From the NCBI GenBank assembly GCA_015680685.1, contig MNCI01027273.1, forward strand, positions 1-31,927: a DNA stretch of 31,927 nt. Direction: 5' to 3'. Shown here piece after piece: positions 10,220 to 20,561 of this stretch. The stretch's first letter is position 1. Each line of letters begins with the position of its first letter. This DNA comes from Gnetum montanum (lineage: Eukaryota; Streptophyta; Gnetopsida; Gnetales; Gnetaceae). The translations under genes were made by a program, and so were the position numbers. The notes under the pieces were generated by a model that ran no database searches, had not been told where the DNA came from, and saw only the letters and a list, made by a program, of their open reading frames with translations.

Positions 10220-11565
10220 ATGCCTTCTTCTCATAAGAGCAACTCACCACCTGGTGAATAAGAACCTACAATCAACGATACATAACCATGATTCTGATGC
10301 CCATGAACACCAACTGTTCACAGAAGGAACAACCACTCATGCTAAGGACAGGCACTTTGATCGTCACCACGATTAGGGCCGTAGCAGCCGAAGAGAAGGC
10401 AAGAAACATCATCATGGCAATGGTTCCCCTTCTTCTTCTACTTCATCCCATCACTCACCCTCTCCTTCCACATCTAGGTGCAGTCACCAAGAACATAAAG
10501 GTGAGGATAAAAGTAAGAAGGACGAAAGACCTCGATGGGAAAGTCAAGAGAGAGGACAAGGGCAAGGACATAGGAAGAGTAAGGAACAATGCAGACATCA
10601 CTGGCATCATGAAAGAGATGATCATGATGAGCCCCTACTCGCAACCTGAAGTATGCTTGACATAACGGAGGCAGTTAGGATTCCCACAAGGCATTTAAAA
10701 GATAGTCGGATCAAACGATTAGACATGAACAACATCCCACAATTTGAAGGGGGATATAATGCTGATCCGAAAAATCATTTACAGGCATTCCATGATGGTT
10801 ATGCCTTGCAGAATATAGAAAATGAGTGGAAAAAACTTAAGTTGTTTCCAAGGACACTCACCAAAGAAGCAAAGAGTTAGTACCAATCCTTAGAACCAGA
10901 AACCATCAAGAGGTGGAGTATGATGCTAGAACTGTTCAACGAAAAGTATCAAACGTACTCCAAAGTGTCCAATTTGCGTAAGAAGATCCAAGGCTGGAAG
11001 AAAGGTACATATGAACCCTTGGATGCTGCCATGGCCTATTATTACACATTATTACATCGTTGCTTGGGCCATGGGTACGCTCAGCAGGATCAACTTCGCC
11101 ACATCATAGATGGGCTAAGGCATGAAACTAGAAGAACCCTTGGAACTTATGCCCAAGGGAGACTCTCACAACTTAGAGCCCATGAAGTACATAGCTTGTT
11201 ACAGCAAGTAGCAAAAGAATAAGGTGAGCTACAAAAAAGGAAAAGTGCGAAAGAGTATAACCGCGAAAACCTTGTCGATCCAGAAATTAACAATAGAAAT
11301 AGCGGCTAAGGTAGATGACGTATGGAGTTCCTTACACTCTAAAATTGAAACTATCTTAAAAATTGTAGAAGAGTCTAAGGTTGAACAAAGTAGTGACAAA
11401 GGTAAGAAAAAGTGGAGAGATTTAAGCCCTGCACATAACAAGGGTAAGGGGAAAATCACTAACTCCAATGTGGTTATGGATTCGGATTTAGACAATGACG
11501 GTGGATGTGAGATCTGCCACTATGACCATCCTAAGGGATGTTGCCCCATCATCTCACATCTATAG
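10220..11565 (+). pseudogene. gag: gag of element B (Athila-like)
   Basis: Likely start ATG 10220 (MPSSHKSNSPP). A Ser/His-rich segment lies at about 10370-10640 (SPSSSSTSSHHSPSPSTS). The core runs in one frame from MLDITEAVRIPTRH (10653) through NNIPQFEGGYNADPKNHL, the Gag helical region (EPETIKRW, 10890-10918; ELFNEKYQTYSKVSNLRKK, 10929-10985) and RHIIDGLRHETRRTLGTYAQ. The breaks are a TAG at 10878, where relatives have Trp in a WY..L motif, and a TAA at 11220. The basic C-terminal part, in another frame (11224-11565), carries the knuckle-like CEICHYDHPKGC (about 11506-11541), spaced C-X2-C-X3-H-X3-C and conserved in A. The open frame at 10288-10665 is out of register with gag. Confidence 0.85.
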
Positions 11566-12240
11566 GAGTCTGGGGTGTATGCACTAAATCCAATACTCAA
11601 CCAACGGCAAACACCTCAAAGGTTACCTTATCCACAAGGTAATCCAAGGCAGTTCCACCAACCACTAACGTATTATCCAAGTGGAACTCCACCACAGCCC
11701 ATCAGACAGCATCAGTAGTGGTAATACCCATAGTCATGGGGGATGCCATCTCTAAAACATTAGTACCCTTACCGGCAGCCTAATCCATATGGTTATTATG
11801 TGCAGCAATCGATTTCTCCAAGTGACTCTATGAGTTACACAACCCCCAACCGTCACTACCAAGTTCAGGAGTACTTCAAAAGAACTCCCTCTCCTCTAGG
11901 AGACACTCCATACCCACACCATCCTCCTAATCCATCCGCACCTCTTCCACCACAAGTAGTTCCCATAACACCTCCTACTCCAACAATGCAAGGGGAACTT
12001 CCTCCTCAACCGCAGCAATGTCACGTTGCGAGAGCTGTAAATATCCAACCTGTTGCTGGTTCTAACAACTATAAAAAGAGAAAACCCTACTTCAAAACCA
12101 AAAGCCTAGAAAAACTCTCGCAACAACAAGTGGTTGGGCCCATGTACATTTCTCCACCATCTAACACTTCAAAGCACCCTTCCGTCCAAAATCAGAGCTT
12201 AACGCATACGGTTATGTTAACGCATATCATAATCGACTAG
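11566..12240 (+). pseudogene. Pro/Gln-rich Gag-protease linker of element B
   Basis: Same frame as 11224-11565 after a TAG. The first half, QRLPYPQGNPRQ and PLTYYPSGTPPQ, has several stops. From 11800 it is open for 146 codons: PSPLGDTPYPHHPPNPSAPL, PTPTMQGELPPQPQQ, then a basic stretch YKKRKPYFKTKSLEK. A has a shorter colinear linker at 6920-7192. It is low-complexity, with no enzymatic motif, and joins Gag to protease. Expected disordered. Confidence 0.7.
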
Positions 12241-12830
12241 ATTAAGGTAGGCCACCTTCCCAGGAAATTAATTGACCCTGGGAGTCCCTTAATCTATTTA
12301 TAGATCATTGAAAATAAACCACATAGGGCTCTTCTTGACTCAGGTTCCAGAGTCAACTTAATATCACGAGAGATGTATCACGCCTGGAACTTGCCCCAAC
12401 TTAAGAAGAGCAACATTCAACTAGAGCTAGCGGACCAGTCCATCACCATTCCCTTGGGATTGGTGGAGGACATCATTACCACAATGTGTGGTTGGTCTTA
12501 CCTGGCTGATTTTCTAGTGATTGAAGTGGACAACAACGAAGGGAACTTCCCAATTATAATGGGAAGGACATGGCTAAGTACAGTAGACACATGCCTTAGG
12601 ATCCGCAATCTTTCCTTGGAAATCTATAAAATAAACATTTGTGGAAAGATCGAGAAGAGGAAAGTTCTATGCATCACATACAGTGATTCATCAGTTGATG
12701 ACATGGAGGAAATACCTCCATGTAACAGGTGTGCCCCCAAAACTTTGAACCAAAGATGCCTGTATGTAGCAACCACACAAGAAGTAGTAGACACCCCGTG
12801 GTTGACAGCTACTTGAAGGAGCAACCAAAT
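12241..12830 (+). pseudogene. Aspartic protease of element B, catalytic DSG intact
   Basis: Retropepsin domain of Gag-Pol. The active-site triad Asp-Ser-Gly is at 12337-12345 inside RALLDSGSRVNLIS. It is followed by NIQLELADQSITIPLGLVED (12415-12474) and the flap-side motif FPIIMGRTWLSTVDT (about 12547-12591). One frame covers these parts, but TAGs around 12238 and 12300 separate it from Gag. This is the best preserved protease in the window; A has DKN and C has DSA at the equivalent site. It leads into a few decayed pol N-terminal codons (to about 12945), after which pol is missing. Confidence 0.85.
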
Positions 12831-13476
12831 ATGAATGGAACGAACTGAGGAAACCCACACCCATAACGAAAGCATATATACATTGGAACGTGAGCGTCGC
12901 CAGCTTCTACCCCTTAATCTAAGATCATCAATTGGGAGAAGTTGGGCACTTCTTAGAAATTCAAACAAGTGCGCATTATTTCGGATCTCTCCCTTACAAC
13001 TCAGTCATGGGGGAGACGGCCACCTATGCTAATCATATGGGGCCCTCAGTTCTATTTCAATTTTTTTTACATGTTTTTGTTTTACACATTTTTGTTTTAC
13101 GATTAGTCACGGGGGTATGGGGCCTGATTTTTTCGAGTTTTCTCCTAGCCCCGAAATTTTTGATTTTTGATTTTCTTCCTAACCCCTACACCTTCGGTAG
13201 TTATCATTAATATATTCCCAGATCCATATCAGCCGTACCNNNNNNNNNNNNNNNNNNNNNNNNNNNNNNNNNNNNNNNNNNNNNNNNNNNNNNNNNNNNN
13301 NNNNNNNNNNNNNNNNNNNNNNNNNNNNNNNNNNNNNNNNNNNNNNNNNNNNNNNNNNNNNNNNNNNNNNNNNTACACATGTCATCCCATTAGTTCCATT
13401 CCCCTCAATAATTCCATACCTTCCCGATATCATTGTAAGAAACTCAAGGATGGATTTTCATTCAGTCATGGGGGTA
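12831..13476 (+). other. B pol remnant, deletion point and 3' untranslated region with N gap
   Basis: To about 12945 the sequence still matches the pol start of A (ATCAATTGGGAGAAGTTGG against ATCAACTGGGGGAAGTTGG at about 7848). RT to integrase is then absent. The rest is T-rich 3' untranslated sequence with an assembly gap of 134 Ns (13240-13373). AGTCAYGGGGGWR occurs three times: 13003-13015, 13105-13117 and 13464-13476. The last abuts the 3' LTR and is the likely polypurine tract. Confidence 0.7.
13464..13476 (+). other. Polypurine tract of element B
   Basis: AGTCATGGGGGTA ends exactly at the TGATGAG start of the 3' LTR, the position from which plus-strand DNA synthesis is primed. It is short and rich in G rather than a long A/G run. 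Confidence 0.65.
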
Positions 13477-14140
13477 TGATGAGACGCGATTCGCATGAGC
13501 CACGATATCGCGTACACGATATCGTGGTTCGCCGCCAAATCTATAAATAAGAGGCGGCACTCCCCTTATTTTCCATCCTAGGCTTAAAATAGGAAAACTC
13601 TGGTAGTTTGATCACTCCAAAGATAGAATATTTTCCATGTGCCCACAGTAGGAGTCCCTAAGTGAACGGATCTTTATTCGAGTAGCTTTGTACCTAAACA
13701 TAAGTTGTGTACGGCAATAAAGACGAGCTTTGTGGATAAACCTTGCAGCGCATGGAATAGGATTTATTACATGCTATTTATTACATGTTATTTATTACCT
13801 GCATTAGCGCGGCATGAGTACAATTTGATTACGAGCATTGACGAATGTGTACGGCTAATCAAGGAATCGGCTACTCATCGCAATTAGATTCTCTCACCCT
13901 CAACTCCTAGAACGTGGGATGAGTATGACTTGATTACGAGCATCTATGGATGTGTACGACTAGTCAAGGAATTGGCTCCTCATCATGCTTAGGCTAGTTA
14001 GGTGCCTCAGTATGACCACTTTGAGTACATGCGTTACGTGTGGTGATCCCAGTAATGATTAGCATTTGGTAGCCACAGTTGCATAGTTCAGGGTGTGTAC
14101 GGTAAGTGGGAACAGACGCTAATGCTAGTTAATTTAGACT
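13477..14140 (+). repeat. 3' LTR of element B, first part
   Basis: Starts TGATGAGACGCGATTC as in the 5' LTR. U3 has only two GATATC modules (five in the 5' LTR), then TATA (13542-13549), AATAAA (13716-13721) and the internal tandem duplication. It breaks off at AATTTAGACT, where element C inserted; the rest is at 31515-31780. Short open frames across it are LTR sequence, not genes. Confidence 0.93.
14136..14140 (+). repeat. Target site duplication of element C, left copy (AGACT)
   Basis: AGACT before the TGAAACACC start of C recurs after its GTCATTACA end at 31510-31514. Deleting C and one copy restores the sequence of B's 5' LTR (AATTTAGACTTAGTCC). Confidence 0.95.
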
Positions 14141-15713
14141 TGAAACACCGTAGAAATCGCGAATCGGCCTAAGGCAAAGATTCACAATTTGGGCGAAAGT
14201 TCACAACAAAATTCTAGAAGGCAGAACGAGGCAAAGAGAGGCGAAACGGCGCCCAGCATTAAGTCTCTAAGTTCCTTATAGATTCCAAATTTTACTATGT
14301 TTTCTGTCTTTATGCTACATTACGCAACATAGCGTAATGATGCTTAGCATAAAAAGGCTTAATATGGTCTGACATCAGAAGGTAACTTACTTCAACAGAT
14401 TTGGTGAAGCTCAAGGCCTAAGTAGCGTAATATGCGACTTCTCGCATATTCTGCTAAGTCTTTTTGTCCAGAATCGAACTTATGCTCTGTTATGCAAGGT
14501 AGCGTAATGAGCTTCAAAAAGGTCAAAGGGAAAGTCCAAAGGAAGCGCGACAGATCAGCTCCTTTCTTTTTGCAGATTGATCGCCTTACGCTCGTTACGC
14601 TACGCAGCGTACATCAGCATAATTTATCGTCGAGTTGATCATTTTTACGCTTTGCTGCGTAAGTGAGCGTAAAACAGCCTGACTCACTATTCCCATGCTT
14701 TGTTACGCTCTGCCACACGACGCAGCATAAACAAGTGTAACACAGCGTAAAGCTGGTTACGCATTCGCTATCCATACGCACAGTACACTGATAAGTGTAT
14801 TGTACGTAATCATGAAGCAGTTTCGGCAAAAGTATCGACAGTGTGACGCGACATAGCCGGTTCATCAGGTCAACAGTATCCAAGAAGTTCGGGACATGTG
14901 TCATCAAGGCCATGCCTTTTCTGTATGTTGTCAAACTTATAAATACCCTGGTTGACAAAGAAACCAGGGACTTTTTTGGGACTTTTTTAGAGCAGAACGG
15001 CAATTAGCATCTTCAACTTTTGGCAGTTATCATCTTTGAGCAGAAACAAAAGACATTCTTTAAGCATTGGCAGCAGGAGCGATCATACCTTTTGGCGAAA
15101 ATACAGTTCTCCCATCGGTTATCCTTGGCAGTTTTGAGCAGAGACTACCTAGCGAAGAAGATAGATCAGAGATCGAGAGATCATCTGGTGAGGTTGGCAA
15201 GATCTATTGATCAGACACAGTTGGTTGATAGGCATCTGAGCTTGACCTTCCTTGCACTCCGTCTTTGGCTTACAACGTAGACTAAGCTCCATTCTCCACT
15301 CCTTGTTAGACTGTTTTTCTTATTATTTTGTGTATGTTTCACACAAGATAATCGAAATCTTCCCATTGTAACTTTGTGTACAAAATACTCAATTTTTCGG
15401 GTCAAAGTACAGATCTTGAAATCACGCATTTCACTTAAATTCGATTCCCTCTTGTCGCGTTAATGTTGTCATCATTGCAATTTATCTACATCGTTTTCCT
15501 CTTCTTTCACGATTTATCGAATCAAATCGTTCCACGAAACACCTATAATCTTAGTCGATTTACTGATTTAGTAAGTACCTGTCTAATCGACAAGACCGTT
15601 CAGGGCACTGCAGATTCGTTTTCTCCAGCACAGCCCTCGCACGGATCCGTGGTTAAGACTGTGTACATGGATTTTATTTGGTATTCCAGCTACCGACATT
15701 TTCCGTCGTTACA
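14141..15713 (+). repeat. 5' LTR of element C
   Basis: TGAAACACC...GTCGTTACA, 1,573 bp. U3 is crowded with TTACGC/GCGTAA words (at least fifteen between about 14320 and 14790). A TATA box TATAAATA lies at 14938-14945, followed at once by a short perfect hairpin (14946-14969). The open frames inside it, including minus 14614-15003, recur at the same place in the 3' LTR and show no domain. I treat them as LTR sequence. Confidence 0.95.
14938..14969 (+). promoter_or_regulatory. LTR promoter of element C: TATA box plus adjoining hairpin
   Basis: TATAAATA is directly followed by CCCTGGTT, an 8-base loop, and AACCAGGG (perfect 8-bp stem, 14946-14953 with 14962-14969). With a usual 25-35 bp spacing, transcription would start at or just after the hairpin. 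The whole arrangement is preserved in the 3' LTR (TATA 30733-30740, stem 30741-30764). Confidence 0.6.
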
Positions 15714-15719
15714 GTTTTC

Positions 15720-15738
15720 TAGCGCTAGAAGGAGGGCC
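15720..15738 (+). other. Presumed primer binding site of element C
   Basis: Six bases after the LTR lies TAGCGCTAGAAGGAGGGCC. A primer site should begin TGG (pairing with tRNA CCA), so TAG may be a G-to-A change. The position suits a primer site, but I cannot assign the tRNA with confidence. Confidence 0.45.
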
Positions 15739-15965
15739 TAGGCTCCAATTCGTATTTTTACGGGTAGCCCTATTAGCAATCTATACCCGCGTCTCCAAAA
15801 ACGTGAACGTAATACCTCTGGGGAAGTTTACGAAACATCGTGCGGTGTAGATCGGTCACAATAACGATTCCTTTGGAATCCTACAGCGTAGAAAGCCTAA
15901 TAGCGATCTTCTTTGTCCATCGCCTTTTAGATCTAATCATTTGTCGTCGTTAACCTACTTGATCA

Positions 15966-18824
15966 ATGGATTCCGCATACACAACCACATCCGCCATGAT
16001 TACCACTAACTCGGGTGCCACATCTGTGAACCCTATCGCTATCACCAGACCAGCCTTTGGTGTTGTAGGACCTCAGGGACCATCGCGTTGGTCATTGAGA
16101 CTGCAGGGCAAAGATCCTGTTTTCACCATCATGATGCCTGAGGAATATAACTTCATTTGTGTCAAGATCCAGGCAAAGCTTGCTCTTAGCCGAGCCGAAA
16201 TCGAGGCAAAACAAAATTTTGAAATGATCCACCGAGGGGGTCAGGATTTTACCCCAACAGCCTACGACATCATTCCTTTAACAGAACATCACCATGAAAT
16301 TATAACACAGTTGGTCATGGCTAGGAGCTAGGCTACACGGGCTATGCTGGAACCCCAAAATGGGGAGGAAGAGGATGATGAATTTGCAGCCGAGTCTGAA
16401 CATTCATATTACACTCTTAGTCCTCATACCTACATAAATCCCTTATTCCCTCTCAACAGAGAAGCCGCCCATCTTAATACCGCCATAACCACACAAACTC
16501 ACGTATCTGTTGTCCCGCAAGCCACTACGCAGCCATCTGGGCTGTAGGTGCAAATACCCCAAAATAACATTGGGGTGGTCTCATCACCACGCGTAATCAG
16601 CATTCTGTTGGTGGTTCCAGCATCCACCGTGCCCCATTTCATCCCTCAGATCCAACCCCATGCCATATCTACAACTCGCTCGATGCAGACTTTATCGCTG
16701 CCACCCCCTCCAACTCAACAAATCACCGTCGTCGTTCAGCCACAGATATCCGTCCAACAGCCTACCGCGAATCAGTGGACCATCCCCGCGGCACAACATA
16801 ACCAGTCTGCGGTATATAGTGTGCAACCCTCAGTTGCACCCACAACGCATATTCCGCAAATGGTCCCACAATATCCTTATCCTTATCCTGTGCAGCCGGC
16901 GGCCACTAATCTCTCTTCTCAAACCGGTGGGTGGTGTTCCTCATAAACACCCCAGTCTACAGGAATCCCCGTCGCACCATCTGCCAACCAAACCATTGCT
17001 TCATTTCCACTCCCTGGCACCACTCTCCCAGTTCAACCCCCTATGCCTTCTACGCAAACATCTTCATCAACAGGCTTAGATCAGGCCTTATTGCTTATTC
17101 AGACCCTCATTGAGGAGGTTAGACGCCTTAAGGCTGCTGGTTCAAACACTATTCAGATCATGGACTTCTATCAAGATGATCCTATTAGTCTAGTGGTCCC
17201 CATGCTGTCGTTGCCCCCAGGGATGTCCTTACCTCATTTTACCAAGTATAATGGGAAGGGAGATCCTAACGCTCACTTAGTCACCTTTAGATCTGAATCC
17301 TTGTTGTTACAATAGTGGCCTCACACAATTATCTTTGTCTTTGCTATGTCTTTGACAGGGAAAGCTTTAAATTGGTATCGAGCCCTCCCTCGCTCTTCCA
17401 TCTCAACCTTGAAAGAGTTTCTGACACAATTCGTGACTCGCTTTAAATATAACTTAAAGCTAGAAGTCACGTTAGATCAACTCATGGGAGTGAAACAAGA
17501 CCCGCTCGAACCAGTCCAAAAGTTCATACAGTGTTGGAGTGCTACTTTGAATGAAATCAGTGAGCCAATCGCAAAGCCACACTTACTGGCTATCTTCAAA
17601 GAAGCAATCAATGACTTTATCAAGTCTAAGCTGTATTACCTTTCCCCTAACTCCTTACATCAGGCCTTCGCTCAAACTAAAAGCATCCAGAGGCCAACAA
17701 AGACCCGGCGTATGTCGCCTACAAAAACGCTCATAACAAAGGCAAGGATAAAGGTAAAGCGACGACAACGACAGTAGCCGCGCTGGCTGAGGGCACAAAG
17801 AACAAGAACAAGAACGCACCTACGGTGCCTCCTGAGACCACGACTAGTGCAGGCAACACCAGCCAAGACACAGCTGCCCCTGAAAAGCCCTCTAGCCAAA
17901 ACCAAACTTTGAGCATAAAGATCGCTCAAAGTATACAGCCCTACCTGTAAAACACTCAGAACTGTTGAAACAATTATTAGGGGCAGGATACATTTAGCCT
18001 AAGAAGGTATCCGAAGAAGCTCTGAAGCATCACAGACGTCATTGTGAACTGCTAAAGAATCCTTCTTTAGCCCTACTTGACGAACCACCAGTTCCGAGGT
18101 CTTTCAAGCTGGACCGTTTCTGTGACTACCACCAGTTGTGTGGTCACGATACAAATTACTGCTAGGCGTTGAAAGACGATATTCAACGCATGATTGATGA
18201 TGGTTCGCTCAAATTAGACGGCAGTAGTCCGAGGCGTCTGAAAAACCAAGCGTTGCATGTATACAAGGATCCGTTGAACGCAAACAACGCACCCTATACA
18301 ATCAACGTGGTGAATACAGACAGTGAGAGGAAAGTACCACCCAAACAACCTTTTGTTTTGCATGTACCTACCAACTCACCAAGGGGGACAAACTTTTCAT
18401 TGGCAGTTGGTGGTGTCTCAAGGCCACCCTTCATCATTCGGGTGTCTTCCCCAGATTTGACTCAGCCTCCCAGTAACAGTAAAGCTGCGGCCATGTCCGT
18501 GCCCATGCCTAAGGCCCCTTTCATTTTCAGGATGCCAAAATCACCGGCTGCCCCTTTTACACAGGGGCAAGCTTCTAACGCAAGTCACCAACCATCACCC
18601 AATAAACAGAAGAAAGGGGATGTGTCTAGTAATCTGGCAAAGAATCACCTTACGCTAGGCCTCGCTAGGCCCAGGCCCTTGGCCTCTGTCCCTGCGTATG
18701 CGCCTTCTGGGCAAGACAAGGGTACAGAAACGCAACCACCGCCCCTTGGCAAGAAAAAGAACAACTCCCCAATCGACGCTGTTCCACCCAAGGAGATCCA
18801 TCTCTTAGGGCGAATGGAAGAAGA
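15966..18824 (+). pseudogene. gag: gag of element C (TAT lineage), broken by stops and two frameshifts
   Basis: ATG 15966 opens a frame that continues to about 17690 despite TAG at 16329, 16545 and 17313 and TAA at 16944. It has a Pro/Gln/Thr-rich N-terminal part, a helical segment, then the Gag core FTKYNGKGDPNAHL and MSLTGKALNWYRALPRSS (17346-17399), LKEFLTQFVTRFKYN (PF03732 type). A shift near 17690 moves the reading to NKDPAYVAYKN, and another near 17910 to the frame of 17914-18828, with TAG at 17995 and 18163. A knuckle-like C-X2-H...GH...C (Cys 18121, His 18130, His 18145, Cys 18160) is followed by ALKDDIQRMIDDGSL, typical of TAT Gags. The tail has three similar PF-[VI]-x-[HR]-x-P-x-SP repeats. 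Reading stops at the inverted segment. Confidence 0.85.
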
Positions 18825-18825
18825 N

Positions 18826-19197
18826 TAAGGAATGACATTTGTAGCTGCGCTGTCGTCCACGTGCATCCTCCGGATCCGGTATTGACTGACTCGGATGGTG
18901 ATAAACATGGGCTCAGTTATCACTTTACTTTTCTCTGGATCATCTTTGATGGATTCGTCATGAAAGGTCAACGAGGTAGGCTTAGGTCGCTCAGCGTCGG
19001 AGGGAAACATGACAACGTGTATCGCTTCCTCCTCTGCTAGTAAGATTTCCTCCACAAGTATGGATGTCAGCATGCGGACCATGGCCTCACGGNAGTAAAG
19101 TGATAACTGAGCCCATGTTTATCACCATCCGAGTCAGTCAATACCGGATCCGGAGGATGCACGTGGACGACAGCGCAGCTACAAATGTCATTCCTTA
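18826..19197. other. Inverted 267-bp segment between single Ns, with 104-bp inverted repeat (likely misassembly)
   Basis: 18826-18929 is the exact reverse complement of 19094-19197. The piece 18826-19092 lies between single Ns at 18825 and 19093. Read on the minus strand (19082 downward) it encodes the missing link between Gag and protease (MVRMLTSILVEEILLAEEEA ... EKSKVITEPMF), overlapping the start of the protease after 19094. A contig joined in the wrong orientation, overlapping its neighbour by 104 bp, explains all of this. Confidence 0.85.
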
Positions 19198-19726
19198 TCC
19201 CATCGTGGATAGGTTGGGTCTGGTCGACCAAATCAGTCCCACAACAACAACATGCGTAAAGTCGTTCAACGGAGCATGGGTTCAGGTCAAGGGGACAGTG
19301 TGCATCGAATTCATGGCAGGGGATCAATTCCCAACAGATGCCACATTCCTTGTCGTCGAGGAGATGCCCGGGTTCAACTTAATTCTAGGAAGGTCCTGGT
19401 TAGCCCAACTAAGGGCGGTTTCGTCACCTATCCATCAGGAAATACACCTACCCTACGTAGGGGGAGAGGTTGTAATACGTGGTGACGAAATCACCCCCAG
19501 GACTGTCAACAATATCGAAGAGGAATGGGGTTTGGAGGTAGAAACATCGGATGATCAGACCCATCCCCGAATTCCCGAACAAACCGAAGTGAATGATGAC
19601 AGTCTAGCCTGGGCCAACCTGCCATTCCAAGACGGTGATGTGGAAGAGCCAGGAAGCAAATCTCCCCGCCCTTACACATCACTGAACATGAAGGCCATCA
19701 AGAAGCAATTACAAATTAGTAATTGA
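19094..19726 (+). pseudogene. Aspartic protease of element C, altered active site
   Basis: Retropepsin domain following Gag. After VITEPMFITIRVSQYRIRRM comes HVDDSAATNVI (about 19162-19194). The expected D-[ST]-G loop reads D-S-A, so the conserved Gly is changed. The flap-side motif NLILGRSWLAQLRA is at about 19378-19419, where it belongs. A C-terminal extension rich in acidic residues ends at TGA 19724. Its true N-terminus lies in the inverted segment, so the apparent start at 19064 is an artefact of the join. Pol does not follow: the next sense domain (RT) begins 5 kb downstream, across the antisense gene. Confidence 0.8.
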
Positions 19727-20250
19727 TTTGGATGGCATTTACGCGCATCTTCACGTCCCTACTAATTTTCCCTTTTACGCTTAGCAGTTTACATATTTAC
19801 GCTCACTATTCATTATGCTATTCACATTTCTTTATGTACGCTATTTACGCTCTTTAATCATTTTATTACAATTACGCAAAAATATACATTATTATCAATT
19901 ACGCTTTCAAAATTACGCAGCTGGCCCACAACGACCTAAAACTAGTAATGGCCCGCAAAGGCCTTAAACTAGCAATGGCCCGCGATGGCCTAAAACTACC
20001 TCGTATCTTACACAAACACTATCTGGCGGCCCGTGATGGCCTTAAACTAGCAATTTCGTGCTATAGCAACACCAACTATCAATAGTCTTTAACAATTCCA
20101 CTTACGCTTTGCAAATAACAATATAAAACCAAAAACAAATAAATATACAAATAGCATTTAAAACCATACAGAAAAGCTTAATGCCAATGTTGTCAACATT
20201 CACATAACCATTGTTCAATCCTAATCAATAATATTATGCATAAGTTTCAG
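19727..20250. other. Non-coding stretch between the two convergent genes of C, with repeat array 1
   Basis: 19740-19920 is AT-rich and dotted with TTACGC/TTTACGC (about eight). 19918-20065 holds four degenerate copies of a unit like TGGCCCGCGATGGCCTAAAACT, related to the larger array at 28276-28761. 20066-20250 is T-rich on the minus strand, as in a plant 3' untranslated region, consistent with the antisense gene ending at 20251. Confidence 0.65.
19918..20065 (+). repeat. Degenerate short repeat array 1 of element C
   Basis: Four units, ending CCTAAAACTAG, CCTTAAACTAGCAA, CCTAAAACT and CCTTAAACTAGCAA, each led by a GGCCCGC/GGCCCAC box. The first three starts are about 30 bp apart and the fourth is further on. 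The same orientation and core (CCGC..G.C.TAAAACT.GCA) appear in array 2. Confidence 0.7.
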
Positions 20251-20484
20251 TTAAGCATCGCCCCTAGTGCCACTATCACCAGTATCTCTTAGGTCAGGCT
20301 CTAAGCCTAATAAATCCTCCTCAAGTGGGCCGTCCTTCTTAGAAGGTATTCCTTTGTGAGGAATGTCATCCCCACGAGGCCCTTGCTCCAACGTCGGCTC
20401 CACAAGAGGACGCTCTTCGCTATTACGCTCCTCTTCTTGTGCTTGTTCCTCATCCTGTTCGCCTTCCCCCTCCAATTCTTGTAC
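20251..20484 (-). other. Exon 8 of the antisense gene: acidic C-terminus
   Basis: Acceptor TTGTTGTATACAG, then 77 codons to TAA at 20251, with no internal stop. It encodes VQELEGEGEQDEEQAQEEER and a further Glu/Asp/Pro/Gly-rich tail, probably disordered. Phase 0 join to exon 7. Confidence 0.75.
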
Positions 20485-20561
20485 CTGTATACAACAAATA
20501 CATTAGCAAAGACTTGACATCACAACTAAGAAAAATTAGATTCAATAATGTTTGAACTTAC

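Noticed and set aside
13167-13550. ORFs on both strands across 13179-13550
   Set aside because: They are open only because a third of each is the N gap.
14614-15003. Minus-strand ORF of 129 codons in the C LTR, repeated at 30409-30753
   Set aside because: It recurs only because the two LTRs are copies of each other. It shows no domain and overlaps the promoter region.
17672-17929. Minus-strand ORFs opposite gag of C
   Set aside because: Shadow of the Lys/Thr-rich Gag linker; low-complexity Val/Leu/Ser composition, no splice or promoter context.
18645-19082. Minus-strand ORF of 145 codons with protease-like end
   Set aside because: It is the sense gag-protease link of element C placed in reverse by the probable assembly inversion.
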